54,365 bases of DNA from JAGTRB01 sp037439685 (GTDB lineage Archaea > Thermoproteota > Bathyarchaeia > TCS64): the NCBI GenBank assembly GCA_037439685.1, contig JBBIVO010000003.1, forward strand, positions 1-54,365. The letters are read 5' to 3'. Positions 25,903-34,288 of this stretch are shown here, piece by piece; the stretch's first letter is position 1; the number at the start of each line of letters is the position of its first letter. A model generated the notes under the pieces. It was not told where the DNA came from and ran no database searches. It worked only from the letters and a program-made list of their open reading frames with translations. Position numbers and translations under genes: made by a program.

Positions 25903-26538
25903 TCAGGAGGTGAGGCTCAGCCTCTTAACGGGTCCTCCAGGGCTCTCCTCGGCGAAGATTATCGCCTGGAACCTTGAGACCTCAGTCCTCGGGTCCAGCC
26001 AGGCGTCCGGAGGGAGGCCGGCCTTCAGACAGCAGTTCGTCAAGAACTCCTCAGCGTCCCAGCCCCATTCAACCGCAACCTGGGGGAGGAGAAGCCCTCT
26101 CCTACCTCCCCTCCCCACTATTAGGCCGTCCCTCCCTATCTTAACCTTCTCGGGATACCTCGATGGATCATCTACCCTTATGGCTTCTGGGGGGGTGAGG
26201 ACGCTCACCTCCACAGCGATGTGCCCCATCTCGCCCAAGGAGACGGGTTGGAACCTGGGGTCCTCGAAGGCTGCCCCTAGGGCGGCCTCCACGACCGCCT
26301 CTGCCAATGGCATGACCGGATAGGGAAAACCTATGCAGCCCCTGAGGGTGTGGCCGCCACCCTGAACCCTGTTAAGGGTGACGAATACTCCGCAGTGCTG
26401 CGTAAGCTTCTCAGATGCGCCCACCGGCCTGACGGCCTCCCCTGACTTCAGCCTTGCCTCTATAGCCCTTCTAGCCAGCTTAACGAGATACTCCCCCTCC
26501 TCGCGGGTCAGTTCAAGCTTCAATCTCCCTCCCTCCAT
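25903..26538 (-). CDS. AMMECR1-domain protein
   Basis: 211 residues from the ATG at 26538. It shows GGHTLRGCIGFPYPVMPLAEAVVEAALGAAFEDPRF, the invariant AMMECR1 core (LRGCIG). WGWDAEEFLTNCCLKAGLPPDAW is the second motif, and VSRFQAIIFAEE closes the fold. The family is widespread in archaea and eukaryotes, but its biochemistry is not settled. It sits in a chain of minus-strand genes, about 40 bases after the Mut7-C nuclease. A longer frame to 26661 exists but would overlap the upstream gene with low-quality sequence, so I reject the longer start. Confidence 0.88.
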   Translation of the reverse strand: MEGGRLKLELTREEGEYLVKLARRAIEARLKSGEAVRPVGASEKLTQHCGVFVTLNRVQGGGHTLRGCIGFPYPVMPLAEAVVEAALGAAFEDPRFQPVSLGEMGHIAVEVSVLTPPEAIRVDDPSRYPEKVKIGRDGLIVGRGGRRGLLLPQVAVEWGWDAEEFLTNCCLKAGLPPDAWLDPRTEVSRFQAIIFAEESPGGPVKRLSLTS

Positions 26539-26578
26539 AACCTTTGCCCAGCCTTTTATCAGATATCCTGTAAGCCTA

Positions 26579-27088
26579 TTAGGGTCTTTCCCCGCCGGTG
26601 GCCTCCTCCACCATCTCGAGGATGCTCCTCCAGTGGCTCCCCTTCCAGTATACCTGCCCACAGGAGGTGCAGATCCAGAATTCGCCGTAGGCCCTTAGGG
26701 TCCCGGTGGGAACCTTGCCCCTGACAGCCTCCCTGTCGGCAGCCTTGAGCTCCGCTCCGCAGAGCGGGCATCTCGACCTCTCCGGGTCCAGCTTAAGGTT
26801 GAACCTCCCGGAGACGGACCTCAACATCTCCGCGTCGTTCCCCCCCTCCACGAGGAAGGATTCCAAACCCTCCCTCATAGCCTTCCTGTAGAGCAGCTCG
26901 TCCCTCGTGAGGAGGACCCTCCCCTCCAGGGATGCAAGCCTGATCAGCTCATCGTCGGAGATATTTCCAGGATACTCGGCGTCGTAGCCGCATATTCTCA
27001 GCCATCTAGCGAGGGAGCCCAGCATCGCATCGAGGAGAAACCTTCGCTCCAACCTTGGGGACCCCTCCACAACCCTATCTCTTCCCAT
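26579..27088 (-). CDS. Mut7-C RNase domain protein with zinc ribbon
   Basis: 169 residues. The N-terminal part FLLDAMLGSLARWLRICGYDAEY and GRVLLTRDELL is the Mut7-C (DUF82) PIN-like fold with acidic residues Asp19 and Asp near TRDE. The C-terminal part has CPLCG and CTSCGQVYWKGSHW, the usual treble zinc site of the family. It is an RNase-like fold of unknown target. It precedes the AMMECR1 gene on the same strand. Confidence 0.87.
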   Translation of the reverse strand: MGRDRVVEGSPRLERRFLLDAMLGSLARWLRICGYDAEYPGNISDDELIRLASLEGRVLLTRDELLYRKAMREGLESFLVEGGNDAEMLRSVSGRFNLKLDPERSRCPLCGAELKAADREAVRGKVPTGTLRAYGEFWICTSCGQVYWKGSHWRSILEMVEEATGGERP

Positions 27089-27158
27089 GAAGAACGGGAA
27101 TGGGGGATTTAAAGGGTTCTAGGGTTAATGGGGTTGATCCGACTCTAATGGGTGGAGA

Positions 27159-27716
27159 CTAGGCCGTCTCATCGGCTCTACAATCCTCGCATATATACAT
27201 CCCTTCTACTTCCCTCAGGTTCGTGGAGTATGCCCCGCACCTCTCGCATATACCCGTTAATGAGGAGGTGGATCCAACCTCGGGGAGGATCTGGGAGCGC
27301 TCACGTATTATCTCGATGATGGTTGGAACTATTCTCAAGATATCCCTCTCCGTCACAACCCCAACGAGGCTCCCCTTATAGGTGACCCCCAATCGCCTTA
27401 TGTTCAGCCTGTTCATCTTGATCATGGCATCTATTAGAGGGGTCTCGGAGTCCACCGTTATTAGGGGGGAGGACATGACCTCTCCAACCCTAACATCCCT
27501 AGGCGAGAGGCCCCTGGCTACAACCCTCACGACTATATCCCTCTCCGTCACGATCCCATGGGGCCTGGCCTCCCTGTCCAGTACGATGACAGCCCCTATT
27601 TTGTTCCCATCCATTATCCTCGCCACCTCCGTTATCCCTTCTTCCTCACCGACGGCTATGGCGGGGCTGGACATGGCCTCCCTGACGACCAACCTATATG
27701 TCAGCTCGAGCTCCAA
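27159..27716 (-). CDS. CBS-domain pair protein with C-terminal zinc ribbon
   Basis: 185 residues. Two CBS repeats run from about 9 to 135: VREAMSSPAIAVG...GIVTERDIV and VGEVMSSPLITVD...GVVTERDIL. A short linker follows, then a rubredoxin-like zinc ribbon CERCGAYSTNL...YICEDC (four cysteines). CBS pairs bind AMP, ATP or SAM-like ligands and often regulate a partner. The ribbon suggests nucleic-acid or protein contact. It is widespread in archaea with unknown role. It follows the HTH/zinc protein on the same strand. Confidence 0.87.
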   Translation of the reverse strand: MELELTYRLVVREAMSSPAIAVGEEEGITEVARIMDGNKIGAVIVLDREARPHGIVTERDIVVRVVARGLSPRDVRVGEVMSSPLITVDSETPLIDAMIKMNRLNIRRLGVTYKGSLVGVVTERDILRIVPTIIEIIRERSQILPEVGSTSSLTGICERCGAYSTNLREVEGMYICEDCRADETA

Positions 27717-27793
27717 TCAGCCCTCACGACATGATAGGAGATTTAACTTCTAGGTAAAAAGCTTAACAGACGTAGACCCGAGGGCCTTTAGGA

Positions 27794-28129
27794 CTATTCA
27801 GCGAGTTTGAGGATATAGCCGCAGCCCCCACACCCGATTTTCTCATCCCTAGAACCCTTCTCAAGGGATACCCTGATCCAGCTCCCGCAGTTAGAGCATC
27901 TGAGCAAGAGGCCCTCAGCGCCCCCCTCCCCCCTGCAGAGGAGGATGGGGGAAGAGGGGTATTGAGGCTGGGAGGCCATCCTCCTAAGCCCCAGCCTGGA
28001 GGCCTTCTGCCTAACTGCTTGGAGGGTTCTCCCGGGAAAGGCCTCTGATAGCCTCTCCATAGAGGCATCCGACAGGTAGAAGGCTCTAAGCCTTCTGATC
28101 TCCTCCTCAGTCCACCTCCTCCCGGTCAT
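27794..28129 (-). CDS. SANT/HTH-like protein with C-terminal zinc ribbon
   Basis: 111 residues from the ATG at 28129, preceded by AGGTGG a few bases upstream, which decides the start. The N-terminal WTEEEIRRLRAFYLSDASMERLSEAFPGRTLQAVRQKASRLGLRR is a Myb/SANT-like three-helix DNA-binding motif. The C-terminal LLLRCSNCGSWIRVSLEKGSRDEKIGCGGCGYILKLAE has two CxxC pairs for a zinc ribbon. It is probably a small transcription or chromatin factor. A longer frame to 28303 gives a low-complexity extension that I do not accept. Confidence 0.7.
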   Translation of the reverse strand: MTGRRWTEEEIRRLRAFYLSDASMERLSEAFPGRTLQAVRQKASRLGLRRMASQPQYPSSPILLCRGEGGAEGLLLRCSNCGSWIRVSLEKGSRDEKIGCGGCGYILKLAE

Positions 28130-28529
28130 CTTCCCACCTACAGGGACGGGGGCTATCTCGGTTCGTGAACCGCGGTATGGCCGAACGCCTCCTGAGGAGG
28201 GGCTCCCCTCCTCCCACGGCCTAAGCAGGCTAGGCCTCCCCCGGCCATTCCGCGGATCTTCATAATCATCGGATGTGCTGCCGACTCTTAAGTTGGACGC
28301 CAAGTTGAATTATAATAAACTGTTAAAAATCGCCCCCTCTGAGAATCACCTTTAGGGCTTTCCAAGTCCAAGCAGAGGGAGGGGGCATAAGCTTCGTTTA
28401 AACGCGGAGAGGGGCCTCGTGTTAAGCTTTAGCTGGAGAGGTTCTAGCGGCGGGCTTTTAGAGGAGACTCTGGGGGTTCCACCTCCGAAAGGTTTAATGG
28501 AGCCTCATCGCCCTAAGGGATCGAGTTAG
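28130..28529. other. Divergent intergenic region
   Basis: 400 bases. AGGTTTAATGG (28490-28500) is a likely TATA element for the PAC2 gene at 28530. A TATAATAAAC stretch near 28312-28321 is the AT-rich core. I found no RNA gene. Confidence 0.35.
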
Positions 28530-29270
28530 ATGGAGACGATATACTATCGAAGGCCGAGGCTTTCTAGGCCAAGCATGGTCGCCGTCTGGCCTGGAATGGG
28601 GCACCTAGCCAAGACGGCGGGAGACTATCTAAGAAGGAGGCTTAACGCCAGGATCTTCGCGGAGATCAGATATTACCAGAACGCGGTCATCTACGTGAAT
28701 GGACTGGCTGAGCTGTCATATGTGAGGCATAGGCTGTACGCCTCATCAAAGCATGACCTTATAATCTGCGTTGGAGAGGCCCAGCCCTCCATCCCTGAGG
28801 AGGCCTATAGGCTTGCAAGGCAGATAGTTAGGGTGGCTGAGAGGTTAAAGGTTAGGAGGATATACACCCTGGCAGCCTATCCAAACGAATACCAGGAGAA
28901 GCCTGGGGTCTACGGGATATATACCGACGAGCGCCTTAGAGGCCTCCTCTTGAAGCAGGATATCCAGCTCTTGGAGGGGGAAGGGGCTATAAACGGTTTG
29001 AACGGCATACTGATAGGGGTGGCCAAAAATAGGGGTATAGAGGGCATATGCCTCATGGCCGAGATCAAGTATACCAACCTCCCACAGCACCTCTCATCGA
29101 AGGTTGTTCTGGACAAGCTGGCCTCCCTTCTCGGGATAGATGTGGACACCTCTTACCTCATGAAGAGGGCTGAGAGGTTTGAAGGCCTCATCCATAGGCG
29201 TCTAAGCATGAGACAGGGATATGAAGGGGCCCTGAAGGTGGATGATAAGAATCTGAGGTACATCAGCTAG
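28530..29270 (+). CDS. PAC2-family protein (proteasome assembly chaperone-like)
   Basis: 246 residues. It shows SMVAVWPGMGHLAKTAGDYLRRRL at about 15-38, LIICVGEAQPSIPEE, and RIYTLAAYPNEYQEKPGVYGIYTDERLRG, the conserved core of the archaeal PAC2/PbaB relatives. Such proteins help proteasome assembly or act as general chaperones, and some archaeal copies are ATP-independent. The small membrane protein that follows starts 37 bases later and may share the transcript. Confidence 0.85.
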   Translation: METIYYRRPRLSRPSMVAVWPGMGHLAKTAGDYLRRRLNARIFAEIRYYQNAVIYVNGLAELSYVRHRLYASSKHDLIICVGEAQPSIPEEAYRLARQIVRVAERLKVRRIYTLAAYPNEYQEKPGVYGIYTDERLRGLLLKQDIQLLEGEGAINGLNGILIGVAKNRGIEGICLMAEIKYTNLPQHLSSKVVLDKLASLLGIDVDTSYLMKRAERFEGLIHRRLSMRQGYEGALKVDDKNLRYIS

Positions 29271-29307
29271 AGGCTCGAGGATGGAATTATAGGAGAGGAA
29301 GAACTGG

Positions 29308-29565
29308 ATGGACCAGGCCGAGAGGATCTGGTGGAGCAAGGTCTCAATCTCCCTCCCGGGAGCCCTCCTCACATATACTATGCAGACATATGCAGGGCTG
29401 AGCGAGGTGTCATCATTCCTCATGGGCGTGCTCATATACCTCCTGTTCTCAAACATCATCTCCCGGATGATGGGGTTTGATAGGTTTAAGGGGCTTAAGA
29501 TAGGTGTCGGGGCCTACTTCTTCACCTGGATAACCGCCTGGATAATCCTATACACCCTATTTTAG
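29308..29565 (+). CDS. Small two- or three-helix membrane protein (EMC6-like?)
   Basis: 85 residues. Three hydrophobic segments are visible at about 10-30, 33-50 and 62-85. The order and size resemble the archaeal EMC6-like group (membrane insertion complex), but only the topology supports this. Start chosen at the ATG at 29308; the gene is 37 bases downstream of the PAC2 gene. Confidence 0.6.
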   Translation: MDQAERIWWSKVSISLPGALLTYTMQTYAGLSEVSSFLMGVLIYLLFSNIISRMMGFDRFKGLKIGVGAYFFTWITAWIILYTLF

Positions 29566-29802
29566 GTTCTAAATCCCACTTCGATCCCGCTCAGAGCCTG
29601 GAGCCTCCATTGTCAGCGGTCTTCAAATAGCGGATTTGAGGGCTTGTTAACCAGCTTGATATGGAATCGGAGGCGCTGCGAATTGGGCCGCCGAGCCCCT
29701 AAACCTCACGAGGCACCCGTAGCCAGGGATTAGGGAGGTAAGTTGAGAACCTCAGGCCGCCCGATGTGAGGTTTAGGATACCCAATATCCAAGGCTGGAA
29801 AA
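29566..29802. other. Intergenic region
   Basis: 237 bases between the small membrane gene and the TnpB relic. It may hold more decayed transposon DNA, but no clear motif is left. Confidence 0.3.
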
Positions 29803-30246
29803 ATGGGACACTTGGTTTGCTTCAGAGTTCTCCAAAGCCCATACCCCCAGAAGATTATGGGGAAATGTTCGAAGAGTGACAAGCGCAGAGTTAACTACGT
29901 GAATCGTAAAATGAAGACTAGGCTGAATGGAGAGTTTGTTGAAGAAGGGTTGACCCCGTTCCTTGAAGATCTAAACGGTATAGGCCACAAAACTACAAGA
30001 ATAAAGGTTTAAAAACCGAGATGCCTTAACGCTCCATGCAGATAATACCGCAGTATATAGAGTAGAAGACGGACTGAAACGGATAATAGAGGCATCATAA
30101 TTAACGCCATGAACACCTGCAATGCCTTTCCGAGTTACGGGCATCTGTCCAAGTTAGAAGGGCAGCCCTTAAATTGCACCGTTGATATGAAGACGACGGG
30201 CCTTTAGCATACAGAAATATCCTCATGGGGAGCAGGCCAAGCCTAG
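29803..30246 (+). pseudogene. TnpB-like (IS200/IS605) relic
   Basis: In one frame it reads KIMGKCSKSDKRRVNYVNRK...LTPFLEDLNGIGHKTTRIKV, then stops. The same frame then gives TDNRGIIINAMNTCN...GQPLNCTVDMKTTGL and EISSWGAGQA. The EDLNGI block matches the TnpB catalytic glutamate region, and the tail matches the C-terminal part after the zinc ribbon. The zinc ribbon is not recognisable, and at least three stops break the frame. The 5' half of the gene is missing. Assignment rests on these blocks only. Confidence 0.5.
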
Positions 30247-30297
30247 GAAGACCTCGATGGATCGACCTCCGGAAGAAGGACGCGTGTAGATCGAGGG

Positions 30298-30699
30298 CTA
30301 TGCGGATCGGGACACCTTCTTTTTCCCAATACTCATGTAATATCGTATGAAGTCCCACCAGGCTGAGAAGTAACCCGAGTCGTAGGGGGTTCTGTCGTAC
30401 TCCCTGGCCTTTGCCCTGAACATCCTGTCTAAATTACCCAGAGAGTCTACTTCTGTTAACACCCTGTTTACGAAGTCCCTCTGGTCTCCTGTCCTGAGGG
30501 ATAGATAGAGGCCTCCGAGGGCATCCAGGTATCCCTCCCTGAATTCGTCTCCCACCATCCCCTTCTCCCCTATCGCCTTTAGGGACCTCTCGGCCTCTGA
30601 GAACCGCCTCTCAAGGAGGGAGCCGAAGAAGCTTAGGATCTCATCTCTAGCGTTTAGGGTGTAGTTGGCCTCCTCCCTCCCCTTAGGCCTCCTCCCCAC
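30298..30699 (-). CDS. Unknown archaeal protein translated with radA
   Basis: 133 residues from the ATG at 30699, whose first 17 bases overlap the end of radA. I do not recognise a named family. It is mainly helical and charged, with a segment FFGSLLERRFSEAERSLKAI followed by EGYLDALGGLYLSLRTGDQRDF and a C-terminal YDSGYFSAWWDFIRYYMSI. No catalytic motif or membrane helix is visible. Because the overlap couples it to radA, a role in recombination or repair is likely. The last residues are basic (GKKKVSRSA). Confidence 0.65.
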   Translation of the reverse strand: MGRRPKGREEANYTLNARDEILSFFGSLLERRFSEAERSLKAIGEKGMVGDEFREGYLDALGGLYLSLRTGDQRDFVNRVLTEVDSLGNLDRMFRAKAREYDRTPYDSGYFSAWWDFIRYYMSIGKKKVSRSA

Positions 30700-31660
30700 C
30701 CTCTATCCCCCTCTCCGTGATCCTTATCGGAGCCTCCCCTTCGGGTAGGAATGGGCTCACTATGAGCCTTGCGATCCTGATGTTCTCCTTCCCCTTCCTC
30801 AGGAAGACCCTTGTGTGGCTCGTGTGGCCTATGATATGCCCTCCCACGGGCTGGACGCCCTTGAAGAAGAAGACGTCGGGCTGGGCCATGACCTGGTTGG
30901 TGATGACCGCCGCCGCGTTGAAGGCCCTGGCCAGCCTTATCAGCTTGTGCAGGTGCTTATTGAGCTGCTGCTGCCTCGAGGCGAGCATCTCTCTCCCTAT
31001 ATACTCGCTCCTGAAGTGGCTGGTCAGGCTGTCTAAAATTATCAGCCTGATGTTGTTCTCCTTTATCACCTCATCGGCGTTCTCGAGGAGTATCATCTGG
31101 TGGCTCGAGGTGTAGGCCTCGGCGAAGATTATCCTCTTCAGGGCCTCTTTAGGGTCTAGGTTGAAGAAGGGGGCTATCTGCATTATCCTCTCAGGCCTGA
31201 AGGTGTTCTCGGTATCTATGTATAGGGCTCCTCCTTCGAGGCCTCCCCTCTCATATGGGAGCTGGACTGTGACGCAGAGCTGCTGGCATATCTGCGACTT
31301 CCCAGTCCCGAACTCCCCGTAGAACTCGGTTATCGACTGAGTCTCTATCCCTCCCCCTAGGAGCCTATCGAGGCTGGAGCACCCCGTTGTGAGGTGGCGG
31401 ACGCTGCTCCTGAGCTTCACCAGCTCGTCCCCCCTCACGAAGGTTATGGCCATCGACCTCCTAGCGGCCTCTATGATCCTCTCCGCCGTTGCCTCGCTTA
31501 TCCCCGCCTCCACGAGCTCTCCAACCGCCGCCGTGGCTAGGGATTCAACGGTCTTGAATCCTATCTCCCTCAGCTTGGACGCGGTCGCCGGTCCCACTCC
31601 CGGCAGATCCTCAAGCCTCTGATACCTCTGCTTGTGGTACTCCGCCTGCCCCTCGCTCAA
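30683..31660 (-). CDS. radA: RadA recombinase
   Basis: 325 residues. The N-terminal helix-hairpin-helix region (LEDLPGVGPATASKLREIGFKTVESLA) is followed by the RecA core. Walker A is GEFGTGKSQICQQ (Lys121), Walker B is LIILDSLTSHFR, and the DNA-binding loop has FNAAAVITNQV. It forms filaments on single-stranded DNA for strand exchange. The start is TTG at 31660, with AGGAGG about 11 bases before it. No intein is present. It is followed by an overlapping unknown gene and preceded by an 83-base spacer to the zinc ribbon gene. Confidence 0.96.
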   Translation of the reverse strand: MSEGQAEYHKQRYQRLEDLPGVGPATASKLREIGFKTVESLATAAVGELVEAGISEATAERIIEAARRSMAITFVRGDELVKLRSSVRHLTTGCSSLDRLLGGGIETQSITEFYGEFGTGKSQICQQLCVTVQLPYERGGLEGGALYIDTENTFRPERIMQIAPFFNLDPKEALKRIIFAEAYTSSHQMILLENADEVIKENNIRLIILDSLTSHFRSEYIGREMLASRQQQLNKHLHKLIRLARAFNAAAVITNQVMAQPDVFFFKGVQPVGGHIIGHTSHTRVFLRKGKENIRIARLIVSPFLPEGEAPIRITERGIEGGEEA

Positions 31661-31743
31661 CCGGAGGGCCTCCTAATATCTCTATCTCGGGATCCTTAAA
31701 AACGATTCACGAGCCCGGCGAGAAGGGGGGTGTGGAGCCAGGT

Positions 31744-31980
31744 TCATCTCCTCCCCCCGACCCCCGGGAGGCTCCCCTCCTCATCCTCTTCCCCATCCTC
31801 CTCGGCTTCGAGGGCTAATGAGCCCCTATATCCGCAGCTCTCACATACATATGTGGGGGGGATAATCCCAAGAGAGGCAAGTTTTATCCTCGGGCTTCCA
31901 CAACTCGGGCAGAGCTTGGGAGATGGCTTCCGGTACCTTATCTCTCCTAGAAGCCTCAACAGCTCTCTCAGAGGCTTCAC
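31744..31980 (-). CDS. Zinc-ribbon protein
   Basis: 78 residues with LCPSCGSPRIKL and YVCESCGYRG, one C4 zinc ribbon, then a very acidic tail. It starts one base after the stop of aIF1, so translation is coupled. Such small ribbons next to aIF1 are common in archaea. The function is unknown; RNA binding is likely. Confidence 0.8.
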   Translation of the reverse strand: MKPLRELLRLLGEIRYRKPSPKLCPSCGSPRIKLASLGIIPPTYVCESCGYRGSLALEAEEDGEEDEEGSLPGVGGRR

Positions 31981-31981
31981 C

Positions 31982-32290
31982 TCAATGGACCTCTATGTTC
32001 TCTTTTGGGAATCCCATGTGGATGAGGGCCTCTCTCACAGCCTCCCTATGATCCCCTTGGAGAAGTATCTGATCGTTCTTAGCGGTTCCTCCGCATGCGC
32101 ACTTAGCCTTTAGGGTCGCCGCCATCCTGCTCAGGTTGACATCCTTCGGATCCAATCCGTCTATAACCGTCATTATCTTCCCCCACTTCCTCGACTCCAG
32201 CCTTATCCTGATCCTCTGCTCCTCCTTGCTCATCTCCTCGCAGACGCAGAGATCCTTAGGCAAGCCGCAGACGGGACAGATCTCAGCCAT
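31982..32290 (-). CDS. Translation initiation factor aIF1 (SUI1 family)
   Basis: 102 residues. After an N-terminal zinc knuckle CPVCGLPKDLCVC come IRIRLESRKWGKIMTVIDGLDP and LKAKCACGGTAKNDQILLQGDHREAVREALIHMGFP, the SUI1 fold. The factor helps start-codon choice by binding the small ribosomal subunit P site. The knuckle at the N-terminus is usual in archaeal aIF1. It is co-transcribed with the zinc-ribbon gene. Confidence 0.95.
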   Translation of the reverse strand: MAEICPVCGLPKDLCVCEEMSKEEQRIRIRLESRKWGKIMTVIDGLDPKDVNLSRMAATLKAKCACGGTAKNDQILLQGDHREAVREALIHMGFPKENIEVH

Positions 32291-32353
32291 TACCGAATCC
32301 TATTCATGCAACATGTTCTAAAAGCTTTACTGTTCTAAAGCCTCGAGGAGGGG

Positions 32354-32959
32354 CTAAAAGTATTTCTGGAGGAGGGAGAAGGCCTTTAGGGCGTCTCTAG
32401 GCTCCAAGATGATGACGGTGTTAGTGGAGCAGCTTATGAACTCGACGATGTTGATGTTCCTACTAGCCAAGAGCTGGGTTATGAAGGCGACAAATCCAGG
32501 GGTTCTCTCCACCCTGGGAGGGCTTATGAGGATGAGGGCAACCAGGTTGCTGTTGACCCGAACGTTCTTCGGGAGGCCCCCCTTCAGCTTGGTCTGGTCA
32601 ACCACGTAGACGTAGCTGTCGGTGAGATAGGCCGTCACCAGATAGGGGATTTCAAGCATCTCCGGCGAGATGATGACCGCCATCTTGTCTTGGAGCCTGA
32701 CCTTCGACTCCCTTAGGATGGATAGGACCTCCTCCTCCTGGAGGCCCCTCTCAGAGGCCAGCTCCTCCCCTATCCTGATTATCGCCGCCTTTATCGCCTC
32801 TATGCTCCCCTGGCCCATCTCCTCCCTCAGCCTCCTGGCGAGGGCTGAGTAGTTGACCACCCTCATCTTCAGGGCGTCGAGGATGGAGGGCCTCATCTGG
32901 ATGGTCTCCCTGACGAGCCTCGCGACCGATCTTGTCTCATTTACGTCATTATAACTCAT
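32354..32959 (-). CDS. ACT-domain regulatory protein
   Basis: 201 residues. The first half looks like a helical or winged-helix region (SVARLVRETIQMRPSILDALKMRVVNYSALARRLREEM). The C-terminal part LVALILISPPRVERTPGFVAFITQLLASRNINIVEFISCSTNTVIIL has the beta-alpha-beta pattern of an ACT domain, which senses amino acids. It is divergent from argG across a 67-base spacer with overlapping TATA elements, so it may regulate arginine synthesis. The amino acid sensed is unknown. No catalytic domain is present. Confidence 0.72.
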   Translation of the reverse strand: MSYNDVNETRSVARLVRETIQMRPSILDALKMRVVNYSALARRLREEMGQGSIEAIKAAIIRIGEELASERGLQEEEVLSILRESKVRLQDKMAVIISPEMLEIPYLVTAYLTDSYVYVVDQTKLKGGLPKNVRVNSNLVALILISPPRVERTPGFVAFITQLLASRNINIVEFISCSTNTVIILEPRDALKAFSLLQKYF

Positions 32960-33026
32960 CTTTGCAATATTTAAGCCATAAAATATATAAACCTATCCTG
33001 CTTTATCAACCCAACAAATCGGGGAG
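32960..33026. promoter_or_regulatory. Divergent promoter, ACT protein and argG
   Basis: 67 bases, very AT-rich. TTTATATATTTTATGG on the minus strand (about 32977-32992) and CTTTAT at about 33001-33006 on the plus strand are the TATA candidates, 20 to 30 bases from each start. One bound regulator could cover both. Confidence 0.5.
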
Positions 33027-34253
33027 TTGAAGCACTTGTCTAAGAAGGTGGTGCTCGCCTATTCCGGAGGGCTGGACACCTCCGTCTCCGTGAAGTGGAT
33101 CCAGGAGAGGTATAAGAGCGACGTGATAACCGTCACCGTCGACGTGGGCCAGGGGAAGGATATGGAGGCCATCGAGGAGAAGGCCTGGAGCCTCGGGGTC
33201 CTGAACCACTACTCCATAGATGCGAGGGAGGAGTTCGTGGAGGATTATGTGGTGCCCGCAATAAAGGCGAACGCCCTCTACATGGATGCCTACCCGGTCA
33301 GCAGCTCCCTATCCCGACCGCTGATAGCCTCGAAGCTGGTCGAGGTGGCGGAGAGGGAGGGGGCTCAGGCGGTCGCCCATGGATGCACCGGAAAGGGGAA
33401 CGACCAGGTGAGGTTCGACGTGACGATAAAGGCCCTCAACCCTAGCCTGGAGATAATAGCACCCGTGAGGGAGTGGAGCATGACGAGGGATAAGGAGATA
33501 GAGTGGGCGACGGAGAGGGGAATACCCATACCCGTCACCGTAAAATCCCCATACAGCATAGACCAGAACCTCTGGGGGCGATCCATAGAGTGCGGGGTCC
33601 TGGAATACCCGGAGCTGGAGCCCCCCGGCGAGGTCTTCGAGTGGACTAAGCCGATAGAGGAGACACCAGACAAGCCCGATTACATAAAGATAGGTTTCGA
33701 GATGGGGAAGCCGACCACCCTGAACGGGGAGAAGATGAGCACCCTAAGCATAATAGAGAAGATACAGGCGATAGCTGGAGAGCACGGCATAGGGCGGATA
33801 GACCACATGGAGGACAGGATAGTCGGAATAAAGTCGAGGGAGGTGTATGAGGCCCCAGCGGCCACCGTCATGATAAAGGCCCACACAGACCTCGAGAAGA
33901 TGGTCCTAACGAGGCACGAGAAGCTCTTCAAGCGCCACGTAGACCATGAATGGGCGGTTTTAACATACGTGGGGCTATGGGTGGACCCGCTGAAGGAGGC
34001 CCTAAACGCCTTCATAGAGAAGACTCAGGAGAGGGTAACCGGAGAGGTGACCGTGAAGCTCTTCAAGGGGAACGCCCAGGTCACAGGGAGGAGCTCACCA
34101 TACTCGCTATACGACCTAGGCCTAGCAACATATGACATATCCACGACCTTCGACCAGACCGCGGCCATAGGGTTCATCAAGCTCTGGGGCCTCCCCACGG
34201 TCACGGCCTGGGCCTTGAAGAAGAGGCTCGGGAACACCTCCACGAGGGGTTGA
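33027..34253 (+). CDS. argG: Argininosuccinate synthase
   Basis: 408 residues from a TTG start. The ATP-binding PP-loop is AYSGGLDTSV (about residues 10-19). The citrulline and aspartate contacts lie in AVAHGCTGKGNDQVRFD and SPYSIDQNLWGRSIECG. It joins citrulline and aspartate with ATP in arginine synthesis. The length is normal. The carbamoyltransferase gene starts 35 bases after it on the same strand, so the two are one operon. argH is not in the window. Confidence 0.97.
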   Translation: MKHLSKKVVLAYSGGLDTSVSVKWIQERYKSDVITVTVDVGQGKDMEAIEEKAWSLGVLNHYSIDAREEFVEDYVVPAIKANALYMDAYPVSSSLSRPLIASKLVEVAEREGAQAVAHGCTGKGNDQVRFDVTIKALNPSLEIIAPVREWSMTRDKEIEWATERGIPIPVTVKSPYSIDQNLWGRSIECGVLEYPELEPPGEVFEWTKPIEETPDKPDYIKIGFEMGKPTTLNGEKMSTLSIIEKIQAIAGEHGIGRIDHMEDRIVGIKSREVYEAPAATVMIKAHTDLEKMVLTRHEKLFKRHVDHEWAVLTYVGLWVDPLKEALNAFIEKTQERVTGEVTVKLFKGNAQVTGRSSPYSLYDLGLATYDISTTFDQTAAIGFIKLWGLPTVTAWALKKRLGNTSTRG

Positions 34254-34288
34254 GGCGACGCCGCCCGCGGGGTGGATGGGATCGCGTG

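Noticed and set aside
25903..26661. Longer AMMECR1 start at 26661
   Set aside because: The extra residues are low-complexity and overlap the Mut7-C gene; the ATG at 26538 fits the family.
27794..28303. Longer start of the SANT-like protein at 28303
   Set aside because: The extension lacks conserved sequence, while AGGTGG precedes the ATG at 28129.
34250..34288. Extended N-terminus of the carbamoyltransferase overlapping argG
   Set aside because: Arg-rich extension with no family match; the ATG at 34289 gives the normal start.
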